The notes: a model not told the origin generated them from the sequence alone. DNA of 18,861 nucleotides from Nitrolancea sp040255925 (GCA_040255925.1 JBDZVX010000050.1:1-18861); one strand, 5' to 3'. Shown: positions 1-7,882, counted from the first letter of the stretch. Numbers and translations: made by a program.

Positions 1-65
1 GGATGCTGGCCGGTCTTATGCAACTGAAACTGATCAGAAATAAGTAGGGCGGTGCGGATATTCAT
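1..65 (-). CDS. Start of a histone deacetylase/AcuC-like protein, cut by the window edge
   Basis: Only the first 22 codons are visible, beginning at ATG 65-63 on the minus strand and running off position 1. The peptide reads MNIRTALLISDQ, then FQLHKTGQHP. An N-terminal beta strand followed by a HxTGxHP signature is how bacterial members of the histone deacetylase / acetoin utilisation (AcuC) / acetylpolyamine amidohydrolase superfamily begin, where HPE(R/S)PxR normally comes next. Those enzymes are zinc-dependent deacylases. The call is an inference from a very short stretch; the metal ligands lie outside the window. The start is supported by a promoter (72-100) whose -10 lies six bases before the ATG, which implies a leaderless or almost leaderless mRNA. 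The gene follows the decarboxylase (stop at 172) on the same strand but appears to have its own promoter. Confidence 0.5.
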   Translation of the reverse strand, partial: MNIRTALLISDQFQLHKTGQH

Positions 66-71
66 GATCGG

Positions 72-100
72 AGTATAAGACTACATGGTGCTGCCTGCAA
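72..100 (-). promoter_or_regulatory. Sigma70-type promoter for the edge gene, leaderless geometry
   Basis: On the minus strand, -35 TTGCAG (100-95) and -10 TATACT (77-72) are separated by exactly 17 bp. Six bases separate the -10 from ATG at 65, so transcription should begin at or next to the start codon. No Shine-Dalgarno sequence fits in that space. The same -10 and the same six-base distance recur at the toxin gene promoter (11671-11698). Confidence 0.6.
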
Positions 101-171
101 TGCGCGTGGCATGGAGTGATGTCATGGTGACTAGCCGGGATCGTGCGGTCGGTTTACCGTCGCGCGGCTTC

Positions 172-1527
172 TCAGTCCTTCTCGATCAGCGGTGTGGTGA
201 TTTCTCCAGGCGCATGCTGCCCGTTGAGGACATCCTCCGGCGTGCCCGGCGCGCGCAGCAGGTGGGCGTCTCCCTGCCAGAGCAGGATCTCGGCTGGTGT
301 GGGGTGACTGAGGAAATGCAGGTTGCTGGCGCTGAGCCCGTAGGCGCCGCTCATGAAAACGCCGATGAGATCACCGGGCTCGGGGTCCGGCAGCGGGATA
401 TCGTTGCCGAAGAGATCGAGTGGGGTGCAGCACGGTCCCACGACCGCCAGGGATTCCGCCGGCTCGGTGCCCATGCGGCTCAGATTGAGGAGCGGGTACG
501 GCTTCCGAAAGACCTGGCCCAGGTTGCCGGTCGCCGCGAGGTGATGATTCATACCGCCGTCGGTAACGACGAAGATCTTGCCCTTGGAACGCTTCACGTC
601 GACCACGCGGGTCACATAGATGCCTGCTTCGGCCACCAGATAGCGGCCGGGCTCGAAGATGAGCCGGCAGCCGTTCAGCCACCCTTCTGAGCGGTAGGAC
701 GTCGCCAGCGCCTGAAAGCCGCGGACGAACCGGCCGAGATCGAATTCCGGCATCTGCTCGAAATAGGGGACGCCAAAGCCGCCACCGAAGTCGATCATCT
801 CCAGTGGCGTGCCGGTCATGCCGGCGACTTGCCGGCCGATCTCGAAGACGGACCGGCACTGCTCCAGGAAGGCATCGACATCGAAGATCTGGGTCGCGGT
901 GTAGATGTGGATACCCCGGAGGATGAGGTTCGGCCGCGCGAGCGTCCGGTGGACGGCTTCTTCCAGGTCGGCTTGATCCAGCCCAAACTGGCTGACCAGG
1001 CCGCCCATACGCATCTGGGAACCGAGGAGTTGCTGAGCGGGATTGATCCGCAGCCCAACGCCTACCTTGCAGCCGTTGCGATCGGCGATCGCGGCCAGGC
1101 GATCGATTTCCGGCAAGGACTCGACGTTGACCGCGAAGATACCGAGCTTCACCGCACGGTCAAGTTCCGCGCCGGTCTTTCCCGGACCGGCATAGACGAT
1201 GTCTGAAGGCGAGAATCCGGCGGCATCGGCCAGCACCAGTTCTCCCGCAGAGGCGACCTCGGCCCCGGCTCCCGCGTTTGCCAGAATCCGCGCGATCGCC
1301 AGGCTGGGGTTGGCCTTGACCGAGTAGAGGATCTCGACATCTTCTCCCAGGGCTGCCCGGACCCGGCGCAGCCGTTCGACGATCATCTCTCCATGGTACA
1401 GGTACAAGGGCGTCCCGTAGGCGTCCGCCAGCTTGGAAAGGGAGATCCCGCCGGGGGCGAACTCACCGTCCTGCACACCGCCGAAGCGATCGCTTAATGC
1501 GAGCGCCTTATCCCGTTGCGAACGCAT
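172..1527 (-). CDS. Type III PLP-dependent decarboxylase (DAP/ornithine decarboxylase fold), carrier-protein pathway type
   Basis: This 451-residue protein belongs to the alanine-racemase-fold (LysA-like) decarboxylases. Visible landmarks are the PLP lysine in YSVKANP (K71), the GIHIY strand (205-209), the glycine-rich phosphate-binding DFGGGFGVPY (246-255), EPGR (292-295), the active-site cysteine region GPCCTPLD (364-371) and SGAYG (393-397). Length and motifs are complete. Because it is encoded with a carrier protein and an AMP-forming ligase, it is probably not a housekeeping diaminopimelate decarboxylase. Families with this context are the exosortase-A-associated PLP decarboxylases and BtrK of butirosin synthesis, which decarboxylates a glutamyl unit on an acyl carrier protein. 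The exact substrate cannot be read from sequence. It overlaps the end of the ligase gene by 20 bp, suggesting translational coupling. A LysA role in lysine synthesis is the main alternative. Confidence 0.85.
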   Translation of the reverse strand: MRSQRDKALALSDRFGGVQDGEFAPGGISLSKLADAYGTPLYLYHGEMIVERLRRVRAALGEDVEILYSVKANPSLAIARILANAGAGAEVASAGELVLADAAGFSPSDIVYAGPGKTGAELDRAVKLGIFAVNVESLPEIDRLAAIADRNGCKVGVGLRINPAQQLLGSQMRMGGLVSQFGLDQADLEEAVHRTLARPNLILRGIHIYTATQIFDVDAFLEQCRSVFEIGRQVAGMTGTPLEMIDFGGGFGVPYFEQMPEFDLGRFVRGFQALATSYRSEGWLNGCRLIFEPGRYLVAEAGIYVTRVVDVKRSKGKIFVVTDGGMNHHLAATGNLGQVFRKPYPLLNLSRMGTEPAESLAVVGPCCTPLDLFGNDIPLPDPEPGDLIGVFMSGAYGLSASNLHFLSHPTPAEILLWQGDAHLLRAPGTPEDVLNGQHAPGEITTPLIEKD

Positions 1528-3082
1528 CTTTGATCATCTCTCGATCGATTTTGCCGGACGGTGTCTTCGGCAGTTCATGGGCCAGGAGGATGACCCGCGG
1601 GACCAGATACGACGGGCCGTTCTCCAGGCAGAAGGCCCGGATTCGATCCGCCACGCCTTCATCCGAGTAACGGGGCACAACCACCGCTACAATCCGTTCG
1701 CCAATCTCCTGGTCGGCTACGCCGAAGGAGCAGACCTCTCGGACCATTCCGGTGCTGACGATCAGATCTTCCACCTCCTCGGGGCTGACCCGGTAGCCCT
1801 GGGTCTTGATCAACCCGTCTCGCCGGCCGACGAAATAGAGAAATCCGCCGGCGTCCCGGCGCACCAGGTCGCCGGAGTAAGCTACGCGCTCGCGATTGTC
1901 GAAGGCCGGTGACGCGAACGGGGCAAGGCGGAAGACCGCCCGCGTCTCCGCTTCCTTTCCCCAGTAGCCCAGCGCGACCGTCGGTCCCCGGTGGACGAGC
2001 TCGCCGATCACGTCAGTGTCGCATTCCTGGCCGGACTCGTCCAGCACCCGGATCTCGGTGTTTGGAACCGGCTTCCCGATGCAATCCGGCCCGCGGTCCA
2101 GCTCCTCCGGCGGCAGATAGGTGGAGCGAAAGGCTTCGGTCAGCCCGTACATTAGGTAGATGCGAGTCGATGGGAGGAGCCGCCGCAGTTCCTCCAAATA
2201 CCGCGACGGAACCCGCCCTCCCGAGTTCGTGAGGCAGCGGAGGTGGATCAGCGGCCGTTCCTCCAGGCTTCGCGCGCTCTGAAGCACCAATGGCCAGAGC
2301 GGTGGCACACCGGCCAGTTGAGTGATCTCGTAGTCCCGCAGGCTGCGCAGAAGATCGCCCGGCATACGGGAGTGCTGGAGGACCAGCGTGGCGCCCATCC
2401 GGAGGGCGGTCGTCAGTTGGTTCAGCCCATAATCGAAGCTGAACGGGAGGACTGATAGGATGCGGTCGTCGTTCGCCGTCCCGAGGTAGCTGGAAACGAT
2501 TTGGGCGCCGGCGACGACGTTCCGGTGGCTGAGGACGACGCCCTTCGGGGGCCCAGTCGAGCCGGACGTGTAGATAATCGCGGCCGGATCGGTTTCCAGC
2601 ACCGGCCGCGAGACTTGGCTGTCGCTGCCGTGTTGGAGGATCTCGGGAACACTCGCCAGCGACGTTGCCACCGACGCAGAGGGAGGTATATTTCCGGTGA
2701 AGAACGCTACCTTGACCGCCCCCGGTTCCAGCGCCGCGAGCCGGTTTGCCTCCGCGAAGAGCGTCTGAATCCCGCAGTCCTTCAGAATATAATGGACCTG
2801 GCGCGGCTTCAAGAGGGGATTGATGTTGACGAAGACTGCGCCAGCCTGGGAGACCGCCAGGATCGCCGCGATCGCCTCGAAGGATTTCTCCAGGTAGGTA
2901 CCGACCCGGTCACCCCGACCCACCCCATGCTCGACTAACGCAGCGGTCAGGGCGCTCACGCACCGCGCGAGATCCCGGTACCGGTACCGGGTGTCACGAT
3001 CGATGATCGCGATCCGATCCGGGTCGCGATCGACCGAGTTGGCGAGCAGATCATGAACGGTAAATTCCGGGTAGGCGTTCAC
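1508..3082 (-). CDS. AMP-forming acyl-CoA/acyl-ACP ligase (adenylation enzyme)
   Basis: A 524-residue member of the ANL superfamily (acyl-CoA synthetases, NRPS adenylation domains). It carries the ATP-binding P-loop YTSGSTGPPKG at 171-181, YGLTEAF (A5), the GDLVRRDAGGF region with the hinge GRRDGLIKTQGYRVSPEE (A7-A8), and the catalytic lysine motif PKTPSGK with K511 close to the C-terminus. It should adenylate a carboxylic or amino acid and pass it to a thiol. The adjoining carrier-protein gene makes that protein the likely acceptor, as in the exosortase-A-associated ligase family and BtrJ-type systems. Translation starts at GTG 3082, in a GTGA overlap with the carrier-protein stop, behind AGAGGG. 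The 3' end overlaps the decarboxylase start by 20 bp. Substrate specificity is not deducible by eye. Confidence 0.88.
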   Translation of the reverse strand: MNAYPEFTVHDLLANSVDRDPDRIAIIDRDTRYRYRDLARCVSALTAALVEHGVGRGDRVGTYLEKSFEAIAAILAVSQAGAVFVNINPLLKPRQVHYILKDCGIQTLFAEANRLAALEPGAVKVAFFTGNIPPSASVATSLASVPEILQHGSDSQVSRPVLETDPAAIIYTSGSTGPPKGVVLSHRNVVAGAQIVSSYLGTANDDRILSVLPFSFDYGLNQLTTALRMGATLVLQHSRMPGDLLRSLRDYEITQLAGVPPLWPLVLQSARSLEERPLIHLRCLTNSGGRVPSRYLEELRRLLPSTRIYLMYGLTEAFRSTYLPPEELDRGPDCIGKPVPNTEIRVLDESGQECDTDVIGELVHRGPTVALGYWGKEAETRAVFRLAPFASPAFDNRERVAYSGDLVRRDAGGFLYFVGRRDGLIKTQGYRVSPEEVEDLIVSTGMVREVCSFGVADQEIGERIVAVVVPRYSDEGVADRIRAFCLENGPSYLVPRVILLAHELPKTPSGKIDREMIKDAFATG

Positions 3083-3330
3083 AGCCCTCTGCGTGACACG
3101 AGGCCGGCGATGGCCCGGACCGACCGGAAGTTCTCCTCCGTGACATCCTCATCGTCGATCGTGATCCCGAATTCCTGTTCCAGGAAGAGGATCAGTTCGA
3201 GAGTATCGAGGGAGGTGAGAAGCCCATTCTCGATCAGCGGATAGTCGTCGGCAACCGCGCGGTTGCCGGGTACGTGATCCCGGATCCACTGGCGCAGGCT
3301 CGTCATCACGTCGATCGAATCGACAGCCAT
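3079..3330 (-). CDS. Acyl carrier protein (phosphopantetheine-binding)
   Basis: An 83-residue, acidic, mostly helical stand-alone carrier protein. The phosphopantetheine attachment serine is S40 in the context NGLLTSLDTLEL, where fatty-acid ACPs usually have DSL; here Thr precedes the serine. The helix after it (LILFLEQEFGITIDDEDV) is typical of the family. A start at ATG 3330 is supported by GAGG four bases upstream. The stop overlaps the ligase start by 4 bp (GTGA), so the two proteins are translationally linked and probably work as a pair. It is unlikely to be the general fatty-acid ACP because no fab genes surround it. It would need a phosphopantetheinyl transferase, none of which is visible here. 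Confidence 0.88.
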   Translation of the reverse strand: MAVDSIDVMTSLRQWIRDHVPGNRAVADDYPLIENGLLTSLDTLELILFLEQEFGITIDDEDVTEENFRSVRAIAGLVSRRGL

Positions 3331-3344
3331 AGAACCTCGTTCCG

Positions 3345-4391
3345 TTATCTGACCCAGTAGCCCATCTCTCCGTCACCGGTGTTATAGGCCCAGTTTGCTG
3401 AATTGCGGGCCAGTTCCTGGATAGCGGGGTCCGCGAACTTGACCAGCAAATGATGCCGCCGTTTCCGCGGGAAGAATCCCAGGCGCCAGGCATCCCGTGC
3501 CTCCGGAGAGGTGGGCGACTCCAAAAACCGGTAGCGGATCAATTCCACTCCTGCTCGCCTAAAATACCGTACCGCGCGGCGGAGCAGTTCTCGTGCCACA
3601 TCCCGGCGTCCGGGAAGCGTCGTCAGATCGAGCACGTACCCATCTCGCCCAGACACGGTCACGCGGAGTATTGCGTAACCCAACAGCCCATCGCGGCCGG
3701 ATATTCCCAGGGTGATCGTCTCGGCGTGTGGTGACCCGGGACCGTACCGCCAGCGTAGGTAAGCGGCATCCTTTACCGGTAAGCATGGCAGGATGTCGGC
3801 AATATGCTCAAATAATGTGTCAAAACGTTCATCGAATGCATCCAAAACGTCCACCTGAAACCGCCGTCCAGCGCGGAGGGTCAGCACGTTATCGGTGATC
3901 CGCATACTCCCGTTTAGCAGGAGTCGTACCGGTTCCGGGACCGATCTGGAGAGGACGGATGCATCGAACAGCTTGGCGGTATGGCGGAGTTCCGCCACCG
4001 GCTCGGCTCCGAGCCGGGCCTGCAACCTGATCGCTGGGACCGAGGAATCGCAAGTGACGCAGTTCTGACACGCTTGGAAGAACGTCCGCATCAGCGGGAT
4101 GGCGTGAAACCCGTAGTTTGGGTGCACCATGTAATCGGTGGGGGTGTAGGCGACAACGCGCTGTCCACCGATCCGGTAGACCTGCGGGACCGCCGCCAGG
4201 AAGCCGGCGACGGTATCCCCAGTGGCTAGCACCCAGCGGTAGGGTTCACCGGCCGGCTGCCGTTCCAGCCAGTTCCAGACCGACGCATACCAGTCGATCT
4301 GATCGTCGCCGGCATGGTGATAGAGGAGGGCGCGGAGCTTCGCGACGCCCGGCAGATCGGCGTTGGTGTAGGGTCGGACGACGACCGTCAT
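3345..4391 (-). CDS. Two-domain GNAT-fold acyltransferase, first gene of the carrier-protein cassette
   Basis: A protein of 348 residues from ATG 4391 (a TTG at 4418 and ATG at 4415 in the same frame are possible, but GGAGGGCAGG lies directly before 4391). The N-terminal part (VVVRPYTNADLPGVAKLRALLYHH, then VLATGDTVAGFLAAVPQVY) reads like a GNAT beta1-alpha1 and beta2-beta4 unit. The second half (GLLGYAILRV, YVLDLTTLPGRRDVARELLRRAVRYFRR) resembles a second GNAT module with a degenerate acyl-CoA loop. The closest architecture known to me is tandem-GNAT or FemAB-like acyltransferases. It lies 14 bp upstream of the carrier protein on the same strand, so it may take an acyl or aminoacyl group from the carrier. 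CoA rather than carrier-protein thioester as donor cannot be excluded. Confidence 0.65.
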   Translation of the reverse strand: MTVVVRPYTNADLPGVAKLRALLYHHAGDDQIDWYASVWNWLERQPAGEPYRWVLATGDTVAGFLAAVPQVYRIGGQRVVAYTPTDYMVHPNYGFHAIPLMRTFFQACQNCVTCDSSVPAIRLQARLGAEPVAELRHTAKLFDASVLSRSVPEPVRLLLNGSMRITDNVLTLRAGRRFQVDVLDAFDERFDTLFEHIADILPCLPVKDAAYLRWRYGPGSPHAETITLGISGRDGLLGYAILRVTVSGRDGYVLDLTTLPGRRDVARELLRRAVRYFRRAGVELIRYRFLESPTSPEARDAWRLGFFPRKRRHHLLVKFADPAIQELARNSANWAYNTGDGEMGYWVR

Positions 4392-4460
4392 AGCCCTACC
4401 TGCCCTCCGATGCATCAACCTGCGTTAACTGGCCCTTGATGAAGCAAAGCGCTGGGATCG

Positions 4461-5249
4461 TCACCCGCCACCGCGCTGCAGCACCTCGATCATCTGATCG
4501 TGAATCAGGCCGTTCGAAGCCAGACATTCGCGGCGATAGACCGAAAATGGCTGTCCCTGAAAATCGGTAAGCAAACCACCGGCCTCGGTGACCATCAATC
4601 CACCGGCCGCCACGTCCCAGGGGTTGAGCCAGCGTTCCCAGAACCCATCGAAGCGCCCGGCGGCCACGTAGCAGAGATCCATTGCAGCGGACCCATCCCG
4701 GCGGACCGCCTGGGTCGCGTGAATGAAATTGCCCCAGTGGACGATGTTTTGGCCACGCTCCTCTAAATCATACGGGAAGCCGGTGGTCACCATCGACTGG
4801 ATCAGGCTATCGGTCGCCGAGACGTGAATCGGCTCCCCATTGAGCGTTGCGCCGGCGCCGCGTTCCGCGACGAACAGCTCGTCCAGCGGTGGCACGTAGA
4901 CCACCCCGAGCTCGATGACCCCGCTAACCTCCAGCGCGATCGATACCGCGAAGATCGGATATCCATGCGCGTAGTTGACCGTCCCATCAAGCGGGTCGAC
5001 GATCCAGCGGCTCGTGCTCTCCCCCTCGGACGGTGTGGTCTTGCCCGATTCCTCGGCGAGGATCTGGTAATCCGGAAAAGACGCCCGCAGCCGGTTCATG
5101 ATGTGCCGCTCACTCAGCTCGTCCGCCTCGGTAACTAGGTCGACAACACCCTTGTACCGTACATGTCGGATGCGGCCGATCATGTCGCGGAGGATGCCGC
5201 CTGCCTCACAGGCCGCCGAGATGGCAACGGTTCGCGGCGATTCCGCCAT
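4461..5249 (-). CDS. Inositol monophosphatase family phosphatase
   Basis: 262 residues, the usual size for the IMPase/SuhB/FBPase-like family of Mg2+-dependent, Li+-sensitive phosphatases. The metal-binding residues are visible: E66-E67 in LAEESG, D85-P-L-D88-G-T in IVDPLDGTVNYAHG, and D212 in WDVAAGG. Substrates in the family include myo-inositol 1-phosphate, histidinol phosphate, fructose-1,6-bisphosphate and 3'-phosphoadenosine 5'-phosphate, so the exact role is open. The start at ATG 5249 has no strong ribosome-binding site. The 91-bp gap from the tsaD stop contains a 6-bp hairpin (5282-5298) without a T-tract. The gene could be read through from tsaD. It lies 69 bp upstream of the GNAT gene of the carrier-protein cassette. 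Confidence 0.88.
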   Translation of the reverse strand: MAESPRTVAISAACEAGGILRDMIGRIRHVRYKGVVDLVTEADELSERHIMNRLRASFPDYQILAEESGKTTPSEGESTSRWIVDPLDGTVNYAHGYPIFAVSIALEVSGVIELGVVYVPPLDELFVAERGAGATLNGEPIHVSATDSLIQSMVTTGFPYDLEERGQNIVHWGNFIHATQAVRRDGSAAMDLCYVAAGRFDGFWERWLNPWDVAAGGLMVTEAGGLLTDFQGQPFSVYRRECLASNGLIHDQMIEVLQRGGG

Positions 5250-5341
5250 GGGCTGCGCTCGCTTTCTTGTTGTTGAACTTCGCCAGCCCGGCGCTGGCTA
5301 CCCAGCCGGCCGGTGAGTTCTCAATTCCGATGCTCGGTCTG

Positions 5342-6439
5342 TCAGGGCTTGATCGCCGGGCGTGCCGCCAATGGGAGCTGCGGATGCACATCGAGATCCG
5401 GGCCAGCGTGAACTCCGGCGCGGCTGGCGTAGTAGGCGGCTCCGGCGATCATAGCGGCGTTGTCGGTGCAGAGGATCGGAGGCGGATACCGCAATGGAAT
5501 TTCGAGCGCCGCCTTCAGCCGCCGCCGTAACAACGTGTTCGCGGCCACCCCACCGGCCAGGAGCACCATTCTGGCACCCTGCTCCCGCGCCGCCCGCGCG
5601 GTCTTCTCCACGAGAACATCGACGATCGCGTCCTGGTAGTCGGCGGCGATATCGGCCACCGGCATATTCGGCGAGTACTCAATCGGCTCGTGCCGCGGGA
5701 ACGGTTCCTGGTTGGTTGGCCGCCGAGCACGGGTCCGCACCGGCCGCCGGTACTGCTCCGCCGCCCGCAAGAGCGCGGTCTTGAGCCCGCTGAAGCTGAA
5801 GTCGTAGCTATCCCCGAGCCAAGCTCGGGGAAACGCATGGTGCCCCAGCCGCCCACCTTCAGCCGCGCGCTGAATAGCGGGGCCGCCCGGATAGCCGAGG
5901 CTGAGAATACGCGCACCCTTGTCAAACGCCTCGCCCGCGGCGTCATCGAGCGTTCGTCCAAGGAGCTCGTACTGCCCGTGATCCCGCATCAGCAACAGTT
6001 CCGTATGGCCGCCGGAGACGATCAAGCAGACAAGCGGGAAGGCCGGCGGAGAGATCTCCGGCTCGCCGGGCAGGGAGAGCCAGTTCGCATAGATGTGCCC
6101 TTCGAGATGGTTGACCGGGATCAGCGGGCGTTCCCAGATGTAGGCCAGCGTCTTGGCTACGTTGACACCGACCAGCAAGGAACCGGCGAGGCCGGGGCCT
6201 TCGGTGACGGCGATGGCGTCGATCATCTCCCGGTCGATCCTCGCCTCCTTCAATGCGAGATCGATCACCGGGATGATCGCCGTCACGTGCTGCCGGGATG
6301 CCAGCTCGGGCACGATGCCACCGTACGTTTTGTGGAGATCCACTTGTGATTGGATGACATTCGCGAGGACCTGGCGGCCATCACGGACGACGGCCGCCGC
6401 GGTCTCATCGCAAGATGTCTCAATGCCTAGGACGATCAT
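5342..6439 (-). CDS. tsaD: tRNA N6-adenosine threonylcarbamoyltransferase TsaD
   Basis: 365 residues, family Kae1/TsaD (formerly Gcp). It transfers threonylcarbamoyl from its adenylate to A37 of ANN-decoding tRNAs, in complex with TsaB and TsaE. Hallmarks seen: GIETSCDETA at 5-14, metal ligands H111 and H115 in NHLEGHIYAN, SGGHTELL (142-149), SGLKTA (217-222), GGVAAN (296-301) and D326 in CTDNAAMIAG. ATG 6439 is chosen over ATG 6445 because GAGG (6450-6447) is seven bases from the former but only one from the latter. Residues about 232-259 form a basic, proline-rich stretch between conserved blocks (RRPVRTRARRPTN onwards) that looks like a lineage-specific insertion. The start overlaps rimI by 20 bp. 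Confidence 0.95.
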   Translation of the reverse strand: MIVLGIETSCDETAAAVVRDGRQVLANVIQSQVDLHKTYGGIVPELASRQHVTAIIPVIDLALKEARIDREMIDAIAVTEGPGLAGSLLVGVNVAKTLAYIWERPLIPVNHLEGHIYANWLSLPGEPEISPPAFPLVCLIVSGGHTELLLMRDHGQYELLGRTLDDAAGEAFDKGARILSLGYPGGPAIQRAAEGGRLGHHAFPRAWLGDSYDFSFSGLKTALLRAAEQYRRPVRTRARRPTNQEPFPRHEPIEYSPNMPVADIAADYQDAIVDVLVEKTARAAREQGARMVLLAGGVAANTLLRRRLKAALEIPLRYPPPILCTDNAAMIAGAAYYASRAGVHAGPDLDVHPQLPLAARPAIKP

Positions 6440-7097
6440 GGACATTCCTCGGATTAATCATTGCCTTCGACTCGAGCCGTTCGATGAGCCGGCTCCGCAG
6501 CTCGGCAAATTGGCGCTGATACTGTTCGTTCCGGAGCGATGGCGACCACATAATGTAGGCGTCTTCTCCGTTATCGCTGTAGTAACGCCGCCGGAGACCC
6601 TGGCGAGTGAAGCCATATTTCTCGTAGAGCGTTTGGGCGGGTGTGTTGGTTACCCGTACCTCCAGCGTCAACCATTCCGCTCCACGGATCACCGCCTCCT
6701 CAAACAGGGCGACCAGGAGCAGTTCGCCCAACCCTCGGCCGCGATGCTCGGGCGCGACCGCGATGGTCGTTACGTGCGCCTCATCATACAGGAGCCACAT
6801 CCCGGCGAATCCGACGATCGGATCGGTGGATTTTGGCTCCGCCCGGCGGATCAGCGGCAAGAAGAACCTCCGGCCGTTCGACTCCCGTCCTTCCGGGCGC
6901 GGTCCGGCCTGCGGCTCATGAACCCGGAGAACGATATAGTAGTTGGCGGCCGGGTTCTTGAGCTCCCGGCGGTACGCGGACTCCGGCCACGGGTTGGTGA
7001 AGCAGCGCCGCTCGACACGTGAAACCTCGGGGACATCATCGCTCCGCATCGTTTCGAGATAGTAGACGGCTGAATCACCCGGCTGATGGTTGTTCAC
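6420..7097 (-). CDS. rimI: Ribosomal-protein-S18-alanine N-acetyltransferase-like protein RimI
   Basis: 225 residues, GNAT fold. Seen: NPWPESAYRREL (35-46), typical of RimI, the acetyl-CoA pyrophosphate loop VAPEHRGRGLGELLL (114-128), the catalytic region TLEVR (144-148), NTPAQTLYEKYGF (151-163) and DNGEDAYIMW near the end of the core. RimI acetylates the N-terminus of ribosomal protein S18 in E. coli; in other bacteria it also acts on other N-termini. It is longer than the usual 150-160 residues: about 30 residues are inserted between beta strands (60-92) and about 40 charged residues are added at the C-terminus (186-225). Location between tsaB and tsaD is common for rimI. The start is GTG 7097 with a weak ribosome-binding site; the end overlaps tsaD. 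Confidence 0.88.
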   Translation of the reverse strand: MNNHQPGDSAVYYLETMRSDDVPEVSRVERRCFTNPWPESAYRRELKNPAANYYIVLRVHEPQAGPRPEGRESNGRRFFLPLIRRAEPKSTDPIVGFAGMWLLYDEAHVTTIAVAPEHRGRGLGELLLVALFEEAVIRGAEWLTLEVRVTNTPAQTLYEKYGFTRQGLRRRYYSDNGEDAYIMWSPSLRNEQYQRQFAELRSRLIERLESKAMINPRNVHDRPRH

Positions 7098-7183
7098 GAC
7101 CTATCGCTGTTCCTCGTAGCGAGTCCTTCAATCGCGGGACGAGACGGGGGCGGAGCGCCGCGTTCCCCTCCGTGATCAACCCG

Positions 7184-7882
7184 TTAGACCGGTTCCGTTT
7201 CCGCCTTCACCGGTGCTGCCGGCCCGTGAACGTAAATCGGCTCGAGCGATTCGATCTGGTCAACCTCTCCCGCCTGCCATCGCTGGAACGCAATTTCAGC
7301 GATGTACGATGGCCTTCGCACGCGGAGTGCCGGAGGAGGAATAACCGCTAGTCGATTCGATCCGAGCTTCTCATCCAGTTCGCGACCGAGTTCACCGGCC
7401 AGAATCGTCGGCTCCAGGAGATCATCGGCGAGATGTTCCAGCCGCTCGTTTCGCAGGTCGCTAAGCCGCTCCCATCGCTCATTTCGCCAGCGATAGTCGG
7501 CGACTACCGCGCGGCCGCGTCCAGCGGCGATGAACGCCCGGATCGGGCCCTTGCCGTGGACGTGCGGATAGGCGACCGCATCCAAGGTCACGACACCAAT
7601 AACCGGTATCCCCAAGCCGTAGCTGAGCGCCTTCGCGGTACTCAGCCCCACGCGGAGCCCATTGAAACTTCCCGGCCCAATCGCAACCGCCACCGCGCGG
7701 AGATCCCGGACATCCCGTTGATTGAGCCGCAGAAGGTGGCGGATCTCACCAAGCAGTGAGGCGGTCTGGTTGCGCCCAGCTTGCCAGGAGATCTCACTAA
7801 CCTGCCGCCCGTCGTACAGGGCGAGCCCGGCTACTTCGGTTGATGTGTCAATCGCCAGCAGGAGTTGATCTGCGGCGGGCAC
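7184..7882 (-). CDS. tsaB: t6A synthesis scaffold protein TsaB
   Basis: 232 residues, ASKHA-fold paralogue of TsaD. It dimerises with TsaD and is needed for threonylcarbamoyl transfer. Seen: LLLAIDTSTEVAGLALYD at the N-terminus and AIGPGSFNGLRVGLSTAKAL (67-86), the TsaB signature; the metal-binding histidines of TsaD are absent, as expected. The start is GTG 7882, fixed by GGAGG (7893-7889) six bases upstream. It overlaps tsaE by 35 bp and is followed by an 86-bp gap to rimI in which I see no clear terminator or promoter. Confidence 0.93.
   Translation of the reverse strand: MPAADQLLLAIDTSTEVAGLALYDGRQVSEISWQAGRNQTASLLGEIRHLLRLNQRDVRDLRAVAVAIGPGSFNGLRVGLSTAKALSYGLGIPVIGVVTLDAVAYPHVHGKGPIRAFIAAGRGRAVVADYRWRNERWERLSDLRNERLEHLADDLLEPTILAGELGRELDEKLGSNRLAVIPPPALRVRRPSYIAEIAFQRWQAGEVDQIESLEPIYVHGPAAPVKAETEPV

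Noticed and set aside
85..690. Plus-strand ORF opposite the decarboxylase
   Set aside because: Antisense to conserved decarboxylase blocks (SGAYG, GPCCTP); arginine-, glycine- and alanine-rich shadow without motifs.
5282..5298. Hairpin GCCAGC/GCTGGC between tsaD and the phosphatase, as a terminator
   Set aside because: Short stem and no T-tract on the minus strand, so readthrough is as likely.
5690..6349. Plus-strand ORF of 219 codons opposite tsaD
   Set aside because: Antisense to the TsaD core; no recognisable domain or ribosome-binding site.
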